Shown in pieces: positions 1 to 11,765 of a DNA stretch of 64,000 nucleotides. Made by a program: the position numbers and the translations under genes. The DNA is taken from NCBI GenBank assembly GCA_963920765.1, contig OY987251.1:9613219-9677218 (forward strand), given 5' to 3'. How positions within the stretch are numbered: the stretch's first letter is position 1; every line of letters begins with the position of its first letter. Source of the DNA: Ulota crispa (Eukaryota > Streptophyta > Bryopsida > Orthotrichales > Orthotrichaceae). Under the pieces are notes generated by a model. It was given only the letters and a program-made list of their open reading frames with translations, made no database searches and had not been told where the DNA came from.

Positions 1-249
1 ATGATCTCTAGAGGTGGTGATGACTATGGCCAAGGTTGAAGCTTTTTGGCCGAGCCCTTAAAACCCTAAGCTGTTGTCTAGCTACTTTTATTTTATTTTC
101 TTTATTTTTCCCTTGTATTTTTTTGCCTGCATTTTTCAAGTGGTGCTTTCTAGCCCCATGGTGCCAAAAAAAAAGGGGCTGGTGTCCACACCTCGTGCCC
201 ACAAGAGCTAACCCTTTTTGGAGTCAACACCCACTTACAAAGAAGTGAC

Positions 250-462
250 CTTGTCCAAAGTACCCCTTCTTGCCTAATATCAAAAAATTCTTGATAACTT
301 CTTCATCAAATGTTAGAATGAAAATAAATAAATGCCCGCATATGTTTTGGAATTCCCCACCTTCAATAAAAGTTTCAAAAAATCACACAAACTAGTTTAG
401 TTGTAGGTACATGCCCAAAATCCATTTGTCCCTAAGGGAACATTTGGGCCTTTAGGGATTAA
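250..462. mobile_element. Right end of an approximately 0.9-kb TTAA-type element
   Basis: The stretch from GAATGAAAATAAATAAATGCCC to GGGCCTTTAGGGA followed by TTAA (459-462) matches the right ends of the copies at 2.2-3.1 kb and 56.5-57.4 kb, including the internal palindrome around CATTTGTCCCTAAGGGAACA. The left part is missing or diverged. The first 250 bases hold only AT-rich DNA with short chance reading frames. Confidence 0.5.
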
Positions 463-963
463 CCCCTAAATGCCCAAGACCTTTTTGAGCTTCTTGGATT
501 TTCCATGACACTACAATGTTTGAACATGAGGGTGTTAGAATTGCAAAAGTGACTTGAAGTCTTCTAAACTTCAATTCACATGTCAAGTTTAAAAAATTGA
601 TCAACAAAAAAACATGAGGTTTAAGATCATATCATGTTTAACCTTAATCAATTTATGGTTTTCAAAATCTACTCCTACATTTTTTTAAATGAGTTTCTAA
701 TGTGGATTTTTCTCCAAGCTCTAGTGTATTGGAGGTATTTTCAAGATTTTCCAACACTAGAAAACTCAAGATTACACTGGACACCATTGTACAAAAGCTT
801 GAGTAGAAAAATCTTGAACATTCATTTTCATAATAGGATTTTTGATGTTGAAAATAAACTTAAAAAAAAACTTGTATTATACATAAAATTACTTGATAAG
901 ATTTTATTCATCTTCAAAGTTTTATAAACACCCAAATTGGGTGCTTTGGGTATTTGGGGTTAA
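459..963. mobile_element. TTAA-flanked element, 497-bp type
   Basis: TTAA (459-462) + CCCCTAAATGCCCAAG at the left and CTTTGGGTATTTGGGG + TTAA (960-963) at the right form inverted ends. The inside (AACATGAGGGTGTTAGAATT, GTGACTTGAAGTCTTCTAA) is homologous, inverted, to the element at 25.9-26.7 kb. It shares its left TTAA with the preceding element, so one inserted next to the other. It has no protein-coding capacity. Confidence 0.7.
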
Positions 964-1344
964 GTCAAGGGCAACTTTAGTGCAATATTTACTGTAGACC
1001 AGCAAACATTGTAGAAATTTTAGTAGAAACTGAAGCTAAAATTCAGCATTTCCCGTTCTTAATTTTGTTTCATGGACATACACCAGTTATTTCCCACAAT
1101 TTCCCTGGACAATGATATACTGTCATTTTTTTTTGAGATTTTTAGCCGGTTTTAAGCTTAAACACGGTAGTTTTAAGTTTCTCAACTGGTATTTTTGTAA
1201 TTTCAACCGGCTGACAGTATACTAAATGTCGGTTCTCCCCGGACCCTGATCTAAATACGTAGAAGCTGGCGTCCAGTGAGGATGCAGAAAAAAATTCAGT
1301 GAGAAAAAGTCCCGTGGTGTGTCAGGATTTCTCATGCATTTGCT
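964..1344. other. Non-coding stretch, nothing recognised
   Basis: AT-rich DNA with short reading frames only. I see no RNA gene, repeat boundary or motif here. Confidence 0.4.
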
Positions 1345-1700
1345 GCCATTAAGGTAGACGACCCGTAACCGACCCTTTAAGGGTTTGGGGTACCCCAAGC
1401 TCTCGGAAAATTCAAGAAAAAAATCAGCAAGGTTAGCCTTACAACAAGCTGTTGTGGAACATAATTTTTGTGGAAAAATATATTGTAGATTATTTTATAT
1501 TAAAGGGTAAAGGTACAGTTCAAAGGATCTCTATTGGCAATTCTAAACTATCCTTGATATTACTAAGATGTGTTCCTATAATGTCCCAATCCCAACCATC
1601 TCAAAGTAGCTTAGCATTTGACATGTGGCATAATTTGCTTGTGGAAGAGTTATTCACTGCTCCACTTTGGGTTCAACAGTGGATGGAGAAGCCCTCAAAA
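1345..1700. repeat. Dispersed repeat, copy in inverse orientation at 12.3-12.7 kb
   Basis: CCGACCCTTTAAGGGTTTGGG, then TGTAGATTATTTTATATTAAAGG, then CACTGCTCCACTTTGGGTT occur here and, in reverse complement and the same order, at 12305-12700. The 121-codon reading frame starting at 1452 is made of this repeat and is not a gene. From 1820 to 2204 I see nothing further. Confidence 0.55.
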
Positions 1701-2204
1701 AAAAGGTGTGAAATTGGGGAGGGGTTGGAGAATGGTGCAACCTTAAAGCCTGATCTAAAGTGGGCTCTAGGCAATTTAACCCATAAATGTTTCACATCCC
1801 CTTTTTTTTTCTTCTGAAAATTACCTCTTTCTGCAAACACTTATTATAAAAGTCATTTGATTCACTATGCAATGCACTGATAACAATAATTTGCGTAAGT
1901 TTTTAAAATAAGCGAACTTTGGAGGCACATTTAGAAGGGTGGTTCATACCAATTTAACACATGTAAGATTAAATTTAAAAACATCTCAAATATTGTAACC
2001 CAAGTGGCTAAAAGCATGAAGAAATTTTTGCGAGCATGCACCTCAATGACTGAAAAGCGTGGGGAGGATGTGCATAATGGAAGTTGTACACCCATAGTTG
2101 TGGTCAAAGCCTACTTAGAAAATCACCGGAAGGAGGTGTGCCGTGCCTGCATGTTAAAATTCAAATCATGAAGGGGGCTTGTACTATTCAAACTTTCACA
2201 TTCA

Positions 2205-3141
2205 TTAACCCCTAAAGGACTGAGCCTTTTTTTCTATTAAAGTCATTGATAACTGCCACTTCTAAAAGAATGAGTAGAAAAGTAGGAAAATTTGTTTTTT
2301 TTAAAATCCTGCGTAGGATCTTGCTCTAGACTACCAGAGGAACTTGTGGGAAAAAGTCACGTCAATCCACATGGAGAGGAGTGAGATATTTACATCTTAA
2401 GTGCAAAAAAAAAGTTTTTTTCCCTGCTGCTCAGAAATTTTAGAAGTCTTTAACCACTCTCATATCAAATAAATTACTCTATACAAAGTTAAGGTTTATT
2501 TTTCCCGTGTAGGAGATCAAGTCATTTATATGTGGGAGAATTTTCAAATCAATTGGAACTATACAACACATGGGAAAAAAATAATAAGTAAAATGAAGTA
2601 GAGAATGAGTCAAAATACTAAATTGTTAAGAATTTGATTACTGAAATGAAAAATGCAAATCTCAATGGTTGTAATGTTGTGGTAAACAATCTACTTCTTT
2701 TGGTTTAGTTTTTTTTCCAAAATATTGAAAATCGAGTAAAATAAAGGACTTCAAAGTTTATTTCAAAGTAGAGAATCCCTAACTACCTGCAAACAATATA
2801 TCCTCACAACTTTCATCTCATTGATTGAAATTGAATGATTCAAAGCTTCTCATGTATAAAAAAATCTAAAGAACCAATTTCAAAAAACAAAATTCAAATA
2901 ACGTAATTTTTAAAGAAATTTTTGGGCTGCCCAGATGGGCAATCCTCCCCAAATTTTCATAAAATCATGCATAATTTCTTTGTCAATTGTTGAAATGAAG
3001 AAAAAAATAAATGCCCACATAGATCTTCAAATTCCCCACCTACAATAAAAGTTTCAAAATATTGCACAAAGTAGTTTAACCATAGGTACATGACCAAAAC
3101 CCATTTGTCCCCCAAACGGACAAGCAGTCCTTTAGAATTAA
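2205..3141. mobile_element. TTAA-flanked element of the 0.9-kb family
   Basis: TTAA (2205-2208) + CCCCTAAAGGACTGAGCC at the left and CAGTCCTTTAGAA + TTAA (3138-3141) at the right enclose 929 bp. Just inside the right end is a small palindrome-like block, CCATTTGTCCCCCAAACGGACA. The body matches, in inverse orientation, 49179-50108 and the other members. No reading frame resembles a transposase, so it is a non-autonomous element. Confidence 0.75.
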
Positions 3142-3894
3142 CAATTAAGTTGTGTCTCTCTTAAATTCCCATGACTTTTCAAATGACATTTCACTCTTCC
3201 TTTCCTTGCATTTTCCTCCCCCTTCAAATTTTCAATGACTTTTCACCCTCCCTTTCCATACAATTTTCTTTGCCTCTTTTTGTTTGAATTTCAAAATTTG
3301 GCACTTGACACATGATGCTTTATGATAGAAAATTGTGAACTTGTGGTGAAAATAGAGAATTTTGAAGATTGTGTTATAGTCAGACAAACCACAATTTAAT
3401 ATATAACTTCTAAGCAAAATTTATAATAGAGAATTTAGAAAAAACCGAGTGGCTCTTTACCATACCAATGGATGCCTTTCCTCTCCCTAAACTACCCTCT
3501 CTAATCAGGAATATTGAACTTGTGGTGTTAATAGAGAAATCTGAATATTGCGTGATTAGGTTTTATAATATAGATTTGTGCTCATATCAACTTGGTCATA
3601 CACGAAAGTTATTTTCTTTGAAGAGTCGAGTAAAAGTGTGGGTGTTTGAAGAAATGATGGGCTGAATTACCACCGTGAGGCATTTTGTTTATCATCATGA
3701 GTACAATTTGAAACAATTGGGGGTGAACGTTTAGTGCATATCCTACAACAAAAGCAAATTTTGCAATAAGAAGAAAATTCAAATGTCATCACATATGGCT
3801 TGTTGTCAATGGCTACAAGCATGACCACAACTAATGTGGTATTTTGAAATTAGTTTTCTTTTGTCACAATTATATCCCAAACTTACAGTTATTT
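3142..3894. other. AT-rich spacer with CAATGACTTTTCAC-type short repeats
   Basis: The motif TTCAATGACTTTTCACCCTCC (about 3230) belongs to a short dispersed repeat that recurs at 6.3-6.45 kb and 7.8-7.9 kb. No gene seen. Confidence 0.4.
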
Positions 3895-5480
3895 ACGATG
3901 ATGTGAGAAGTTAGAAATGTAGTCCAAATTGAATGTGAACAGGACTTGGATTGGATTCATTTTGAATAAATTTGAATTTTGTAGAATATTGCAAGGAGTT
4001 GGAAACTTTGCATAAGGTGGCTCTTGCTGTCGATCCTGTTTGAATTTCCCAACTATCCAATTGTAGACACGGGTGACTTCTCAAAAAATTATTTTTGGGC
4101 AATTTGTGTGTGTTAGAAATAGACTAATCAAAACAGTTTTTGTTGCTGAAATGCAGCGATTACTTGGAACTTTGCATATACTAGTCGTTGTTTAACCCGG
4201 CTAAGGACCAAAGTCTCTATGGGAGTAAAATGGATTTTAGGAAGGTTTATACTATTAAGCTTTTTGATTAGCTCTTTTTAAACATTTTTTTGAGAGAGTT
4301 TGCAAGGGTTATAATGGGTTTATTTATTTATTTATTGAAACTGGGTATACCCTTCAAAATTTATGGAGAATTATAGAGGAATTTTATTTGGAGGGGTAGG
4401 CCAGGCATGCCATTTTTTATTGACTTCTCCCAAGGGCAATCAATAAAAACCCTTCATTAAAGTATGTCCATAGCAATAGAGCATTAGATAAATACTTAAT
4501 TGTATTAGATATATGCATTGACTTTTGAATTGTAATAGCTATTAAATTTTCCTTTTTTTCCTTTTTTGTATGGTTGTTAAAAAAGGTAAAGTTTATCAAT
4601 CCACTCTTTGGATTTCTATACATCAAAAGCAATCCTTAGAAGTTGGCTTGCAAAAAACTCCAATGTAGTGTGATCTTCAAGTTTATGTTTGCAATGCAAG
4701 GCCTTGTAAGGTGTGTCCCTTGTCTTTGTTGGGCATGAAAACTTGTGGAAATATGCCTAACAAGATTTAGAGCATGTTGAAAAAATTTGTTTTGCACCCA
4801 TAGTGCAAACAATATTCACAACATGTGGTTAAAAGGAATCAAATTTTTGGGTATAGGTCAATTTTTTTTTGATACTAACTTCAAATGACCATATCTCTCA
4901 ATCATGTAGTCAAACCTCACATAACTTTCACCATATCTTCTTGCATGAATCTAGTGCAAGATCTCATGGTTAAATGTGTACAAAATAGGAAAAAATGGTT
5001 CTTGAAATCAAACAATCAGATATGGCAATTTTGAGTGATTTTTCAAGAAAAAAATGAGTTTGGTCCTTCAGGGGTTAAAGGTACATTTTGAGAAAACATA
5101 AAATGATACACTTGATTATGAAAAGTGAAGGAAAAAAATCCATTTGAATATTTTTGGAGAGTGCCTCCACATCATTTGAAATGGAATCTATGTTCTTGTT
5201 CTACACAATTTTAAGTTCATTTCAAACAAGGTAAAAAATATTGCAAAACCAAGAGAGTCATTAACCAAACATGTGTTGAAGATCATACACGCTCTAAATG
5301 TCTTGATTTCTCTCCCTTGACACTATACATACTCTCTATAACAAGTATTGTTCTAGAGGTCAATACAATTAAGACAAATGCAACCAATTGGTCTCAAATT
5401 GCACAAGGTTAAATGTTTGACTACCAAAGAATATTTTGCATCTTGCCGTACAATGTATAAAGCTTGGTAAATTCTTGGGG
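3895..5480. repeat. Dispersed repeat (copy 1) interrupted by a TTAA element
   Basis: The flanking parts (3895-4195 and 5075-5480) align with 8585-9300: shared strings include GATGTGAGAAGTTAGAAA, TTGGAACTTTGCA, GAGTGCCTCCA and TTGATTTCTCTCC. The middle 879 bp is an insertion missing from copy 2. The repeat's function is not recognised. Confidence 0.7.
4192..5078. mobile_element. TTAA-flanked element with an empty-site control
   Basis: TTAA at 4192-4195 and 5075-5078 bound 879 bp that start CCCGGCTAAGGACC and end GGTCCTTCAGGGG. The related repeat at 8.9 kb has a single TTAA at the same place (8899-8902) and continuous flanks, so this piece inserted into one TTAA and duplicated it. Confidence 0.85.
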
Positions 5481-8400
5481 AAGTCACTCAATGTATTTTT
5501 TGAAAACCGCATGCAATCAAAATCTTTGACCCCTATCTTATATTGTAAAAAATCGATTAAATAGTTTGAAAAAATTATAGGTTGTTTTCTAATATTGAAA
5601 GTTAACATTATGAATTATTAAGAAAACTCTTTGTTTTAAATAATTACTTTCAAATTATGGAAGAAAATAAACACATTGTATAGCTAGAAATTGTTTTTGA
5701 CCCCTATATTATATAGTTATTTATTTACTTATTTATTTGTTTATTTATAAAATTACCAAAAAGTGAAGGCTTGGTCATAGTTTTTGTATACCAAAGTTAA
5801 ATATAATTTTCATTCAAACTCAAATCTTGATAAACATTTGAAGCGAAAATTCAACCATTTTAGTGCAATCTTCAATTGCGTGTTTGGATATCTCGTTGAA
5901 TTTAGTTGAATTCAATTCTTTTTCACATTAAATACATAATAGTTTTCTGAGAACATCCAAAATTTGGAGCTAAATCAAAATTTATTAAAAAGCAAGTAGG
6001 AGGTGAAAAATTTACTTGATCCCATATGGTTTCCAAAGAATACATTGAGTGACCTCCTTGAGAGTATGTCTTGCACATGATTTGCTACATGTGACTTTTC
6101 TATGTGAGTTTTCACTAACTTGCCCTTTCCCTACCTTTTTCTCTCCCTCCACCTTCCTTGGATTTGAAAATTTGAGAAACAGAGAGACACCCAATGCAAC
6201 AAAGAGTTTCAAACTTATAGAAGAGAGTTAAATTTCCAACAACTTTTCATCTTCCCTATCAATGCTTTTTCTTCTCCTTCTCCCTTTTTATGAATTCCAA
6301 TGCTTCACATACAATGTTTTGAAATATTGAATTTGAAAAATCTCAATGACTTTTCACAATTCCAATGACTTTTCACAACTCTAGTGACTTTTCACAATTC
6401 CAATAACTTTTCAAAATTTTCACAATTCAAATGACTTTTCACCCTTCATTTAGGTGCCTTTTCTTATGTTTTCTTCCTCTCTATTAGAATTTGTGATTGT
6501 ATCATGAAACAATTATGTCATGAGACAACACACGCTTCATAATATAGATAAGTTCAAATTTGAAAAATAGAGAAATCCAAGCATTTATGAATGAAGTGAA
6601 GCAAATGGTTAACTTTGAATATCATGTTATTGTTGATTTCAATTTTCTTTTACATACTAATAGGTGCTAATAGAGTGAATAACACTAATAGCACAAATGT
6701 TGTAGTATAGTACAAAATGATGAACATTCAAAATCAAAATTTTGAAAGAGCATGTTTGATTTGAATGTTTTATAATTTTCTTTGCATTTCATTATATTGA
6801 TATAAAAAGTACATTGATTTTAAATGTCAAGATCAAGCTTTAATTAATTTTTTATGTGGAAAATCATATCACGCTTAATAAGGTGGCCATTTGTTCATTA
6901 ATACACATATAGTAATAGCATCCAAATCTTTTTTTAAAAATATTATTGATACTTTTTGGATGTCAAATTTGAATCACTATTTTTTTCCTACATCTATGAT
7001 TCATTGTATTTACTTTCAAGTAATTGTAATTTAGCTACTTTGCAAAGGCAAATAACAAGCAATAACTTGCTACAATTTTTATATAAAGAAAAGCAGTTGC
7101 TAAATAAATTATCTTTTTAATTTACATAATTCAAAGTGCAATAAGATTTGTAATGGGGACCCAATCAATATGAGAATTACACACATGTCAAAATTATTAC
7201 AAATTGATATACATACTTTACATGATATACATAGAATAAACCATCTCCAACCACACCTAAAAATTGCACATTTCAATGAATTTATCCTATACTCTATTAT
7301 ACAAATGGTTACAAAACTTCTTCATAAACTATAAATAGGTGTGACGATTGTATAATTTATAATCAAATATCATTTTAAAACAATATTGTTTATTCTTATG
7401 GTCATGTTGTTCAACGTCCAATTTTCAAATTGACATTGATGTGTTTTTCATGTCCAACACCTCTTTCAAATTTTGTGCAGTAATGTGAATTTTTTTTTTG
7501 TTTACCTAAAAAATATATCTTAGTTTGTTGTGCCATCCTATTTAAAGAACCCCCAAACTACATGTTTAATATTGCACAAGTATGCTTTGCATGCACTTTG
7601 TTACATATGACTTTTCATGTGACCTTTTACAATTTTACCCTCCCTTTCCCTACCTTTCCTCTTTGGCTCTCCCTCCTCTCAAATTTTTTTCCATGCCTTT
7701 TCCTCTTCCTCCCAATTTCAAAATTTGAGGAACATGTAGACACTCAATGTTATACATAGTTTAGAATTTGTAATGTTTTAAAATATCAAATTTGAAAGGT
7801 TCCAATGGCTTTTCATAATTCAAGTGACTTCCAATGAACTTTCACAATTCCAATGACTTTTCACAATGCTAATGAATTTTCACCATCCATTTGGATGCCT
7901 TTTCCTCTCTTTCCCCCCACTCTATGGTGCTATTAGAGAATTATATCATGACACGTCATTATCTCATGACTCATGAGACATTAGATCACAAGACATTATA
8001 TCATGAGACAAACACATATCATGAGTCAAACACATCATGCTTTATAGAGTCCCGGACACAAAGGAGCTCACTAAAACCCCTCCTACACACTCAATTTTTC
8101 ATCAAATCTAAAAGTGATTACATATTTGAAAAGCCTACTACGGGGTTAAAACATATTAGAATTTGAAGGGTTGATTATTCCTAACCCATGCTTTTTATCC
8201 ATGTCAAATGCAATTTTGCACAAATGAATATGCCATATTTAACAACTTTTATCATCATAATCGACAACTTTGTGGTTTTTAACCACCTTTTAGAACTTGA
8301 AATTGTCTCATAAATAGCTAGCCTGTTGTACAATGAGCATATATTGGTGATAAATGGTTGACAAACTTGTAGTGATTTCAAAAGCATTTAAATCATGACT

Positions 8401-8584
8401 TGATGTTTTTTTCAAATGTTTTTTTCTTCTAACACTTCCCCTTATTAGATTTATGTCAAACTTTAATGCAACTTGCCCCTTTTTCTAAGCTTTTCAGATA
8501 TATAATTAGTTTCAGAGTTGATTAATTATTGATTATGTGAAAGAATTTAAAAAAAAAGACTGCTGTCTAAGACTCTATCATAGA
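5481..8584. repeat. AT-rich spacer with a 20-bp tandem motif
   Basis: The motif TTCCAATGACTTTTCACAA is repeated in loose tandem at about 6330-6445 and again at 7795-7885, with derivatives at 6060-6120 and 7600-7640. A second short block of CATGAGACA/ATCATGAG repeats lies at 7945-8035. Otherwise I see no gene, RNA or element boundary. Confidence 0.45.
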
Positions 8585-9300
8585 TAGATGTGAGAAGTTA
8601 GAAACCTAGCTTAAATTGAGTGTGAACATGATTTGGATTGAATTCATTTTGGATAGTGTCAATTTGAAAATTGTTGAATATTGCAAGGAGTTAGAAACTG
8701 ATCTGAAGGTGGCCCCACCCTAACCAAACATAATCCTAATTCATTTGTTCAAATTTCTTAACTATCCAATTGTAGATACAACTAACTTACCAAATAACTA
8801 TTCTTGGGCAATTCTTTTGTGTGCAAGAAATAGATAAGCTAGAATAATTTTTGTGAAATACAGCGGCTATTTGGAACTTTGCAAATGCTAGCCATTGTTT
8901 AAAGGTAAACTTTGAAAAATATCAAATGACACACTCAATTTTAAAAAATAAAGAAAAGAAAAAAACTCCTCATGTGAACATTTTTGTAGAGTGCCTCCAT
9001 ATTTTTTGAAATGGAACCTATGCTCTCTTTGTACACAATTTTTAAGTTACCCTCAAATAGGGTATGAAACAATCCAAGAAAAAGACAATCATTAGCCACA
9101 AATTTCTTGAAGACCATATACACTCAAAAATTTCTTGATTTCTCTCCTTTGACCGTGCATGCTCTCTGTAGTGAATTTTGTTTATGAGGTCCAACACAAT
9201 TGTGACTGATGTAGCCTATTGGTCTCAAATTGCACAAGATTAATTGTTTGACGACTAGAGAATATTTTGCCTCTTGCCATGTAGCGTAGGGAGCTTAGTA
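8585..9300. repeat. Dispersed repeat (copy 2), uninterrupted
   Basis: Homologous to 3895-4195 plus 5075-5480 and carrying the empty TTAA target at 8899-8902. From 9301 to 10641 I see only AT-rich DNA without recognisable features. Confidence 0.65.
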
Positions 9301-10641
9301 CACTTTTCAACTTTTTTTTTTTGTATAGACTTTTTTCCTAAGAAGAAAATATTAATTTTTGCAACATTTTTTTGTTTTCTTGGGGAAAGAGAGTGCATGT
9401 TTGCACTTTTTTATACCTCACTAGGTGCTCAAAACTTTTTGTTCCTCACAAAAAGACTTGAGTTTGCATGGAATGATTAATTTTTTTTCAAAAATAACAT
9501 CTAAAAAATTGTGTTTTCTCCAAGGTTTGAAATTCCCTTTTACCTCACAATTGCTTAACCCCCAAAGCTCAAAGGGTGTTTCAGAAGAAGAAAAGTCCAA
9601 GACTGCACTTTTTGATGATTTATTCAAAATCAAAAATCAAAACTAACTTTTTGAGTTTCCATTGTACCAAAGAGTAATATACAAGTAAGGCAATGTGTGA
9701 AAATAAGTTAAGCCATTTGACCACGTGGATTAAAAGATTATAACATTCAAATCTTCACAAAAAAAAATTTGACCGTGCCCAAAAGGGACATCTGACTTTG
9801 AGCCCACTTAGCTGAAATTTTTTGCTCTATACAAACTCAAGGATTTAGGGCATTCATAAGTGTGTGATGTTAGGTTCAATCATGCAAATTTTTTGATGCA
9901 ATTGAGATGTCTAACTCACTCAAAATGAGCTTGCAATACAAGGTGGTCAAAGAAAATAACTATGTGCTAGCCAATTTTTAGAAATTTTTTGCAAAGTCAA
10001 AAAAAATTCTTTCAAATCCAAACAATGAAATGATGTAACCCCATATCTCCTACAAACATGATGTTTTTTAAGAAAATTTCTAAAGCATGCAAAGTTATGC
10101 TAGTTCAAGCTTTGCAACTATCCATAATCTTCAAATCTCCTTCATGAATAAAGCATGTTCACCATTGTCATGTCTAGTAGAAAGAAAACACTCCGCAAAG
10201 TCCCTTGCCAAGTCTCCCGCCAAAACTTCCGCCATGACCTTCACCTAGACTCCCACCAAGATTACTATGGAAGCTAATTTTGGGCAGATTCTTTTCTTCA
10301 CTACTCTCTATTTGCAACAAGTTGTCCAAGAAATTTGCATAATTTCAAGCATCATAATTTTTTACTCAGGCAATTGATTGGAGGTTTTTTTTTTCACATG
10401 AAGGTATTCACTGTATGCACCTTGTCTCCAAATTTCAAAAACATCTGCCTACAATTAACTTCATAGGAACCTACCCAAATTTTCAATTGTCTGTTGAACA
10501 AACAATTGTCCTTTTGGGGTAAAAAATGTTACACAAATATGTTATATCTTTTTAAGGGGCAAAAGAAGCTCAAAAATATGGAGTACAAGCCTTTTTGTGC
10601 AAAATCCTTGCAATGTAAACCAAAGAGATAAAAAAACCATG

Positions 10642-11013
10642 TTAACCCTTAAACACCCGGCTAGTCACTATGCTTGCCCCTCTATAGTGCTCTACAATGG
10701 AGTGGCAAGTGTTCACGCATTACAATATTGTTTCCAAAAATTGCAAAAATCAACAATACATGATACCCTCATAAAAATTGCAAGAAGGATAGTATGGGAC
10801 CTAACACAATGCCTCTGAATCTTCTCAAAATTTGAGTTACCTAAAAATATGAGTACATTTGGTGAGATTGTGTTTTACCTTCAATGATGCACCATGTATT
10901 TATGGTCACTTCTAAGAAAATCAGATGAAAATCAACAGCATTTTTCTGTCTTACAGAGCGTTTTTTTGGTGACCACTGGACGAAAATCATCCCGTTCGCC
11001 GTTTAAGGGTTAA
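10642..11013. mobile_element. TTAA-flanked MITE, 364 bp
   Basis: TTAA (10642-10645) is followed by CCCTTAAACACCCGGC, and the right end is GCCGTTTAAGGG followed by TTAA (11010-11013). The termini are inverted copies (CCCTTAAAC / GTTTAAGGG). There is no coding capacity. Confidence 0.6.
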
Positions 11014-11343
11014 AAAGCAAACAGCTCAAGTGAGTTTGGGAATTTTCTCTTGAATACGAGTGAAGAGCTCGAAGAGCGCATTCTTTTGTGCCAAAACAAT
11101 ATTGAACAAGTTTAATAAAAATCACAATCTCTAAGCTCATTTACACCATTGAAGATCTCTTGTTCACAAAGACATGGCCAAAGGATTCATATGCATTTCA
11201 GGGCAACTTATGGCAATATTGTCCAAAATATTCGCTACAAAGAAAATCCTCACAAAAAATAAAACTCCGCATGATTACCCGCATGAAGTCCTCAAATCAT
11301 TTCTTTTACACCAGGTAAGAGATCCCACACAAGAATTTTCAAT

Positions 11344-11600
11344 TTAACCCTTAAACGACCATAGAGCATAGTATATATGCTGCTGCTGTATAATTGGCAT
11401 TTGCTATAATTTGAGATCTCAAATAAATCACTAATATTGCATTGATCAATTCTCCAACTTCTTTGTTGATCTGAAATGTAGTGAAGGTGTGAATCCATTC
11501 CAAATACAAGAAAAATATCTCGTATTGTACTGGTGACAGTGGCACGCTCAAACGTTGAAGGTAGCTCCAGTGCCTAGCGTGCTGCTTCCGTACGTTGAGC
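11344..11600. mobile_element. Partial TTAA-type MITE, relative of the copy at 21.9 kb
   Basis: TTAACCCTTAAACGACC at the left matches the TTAA/CCC termini of the window's main MITE group. The body is homologous to 21883-22065. The right end is eroded (CACGCTCAAACGTTGAAGG near 11547-11565). It lies about 170 bp beyond the stop codon of the hydrolase gene. Confidence 0.5.
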
Positions 11601-11765
11601 AAACAGAGCCTGACATCAAAAATTTCCTCGTGGAAGATTCCTTACCTAATACAATACAATCTCACCACTGCAAAACTAGAATGAAAAAGCAATAAATCTA
11701 ATTGACAGGTTTATACACAAAAACGTTACACGAGCTAGCAACTAAAAGAAGGTTCTATTCTATTT

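Noticed and set aside
1452-1817. 121-codon frame
   Set aside because: Made of a dispersed repeat also found at 12.3-12.7 kb; no domain and it ends in a poly-Phe run.
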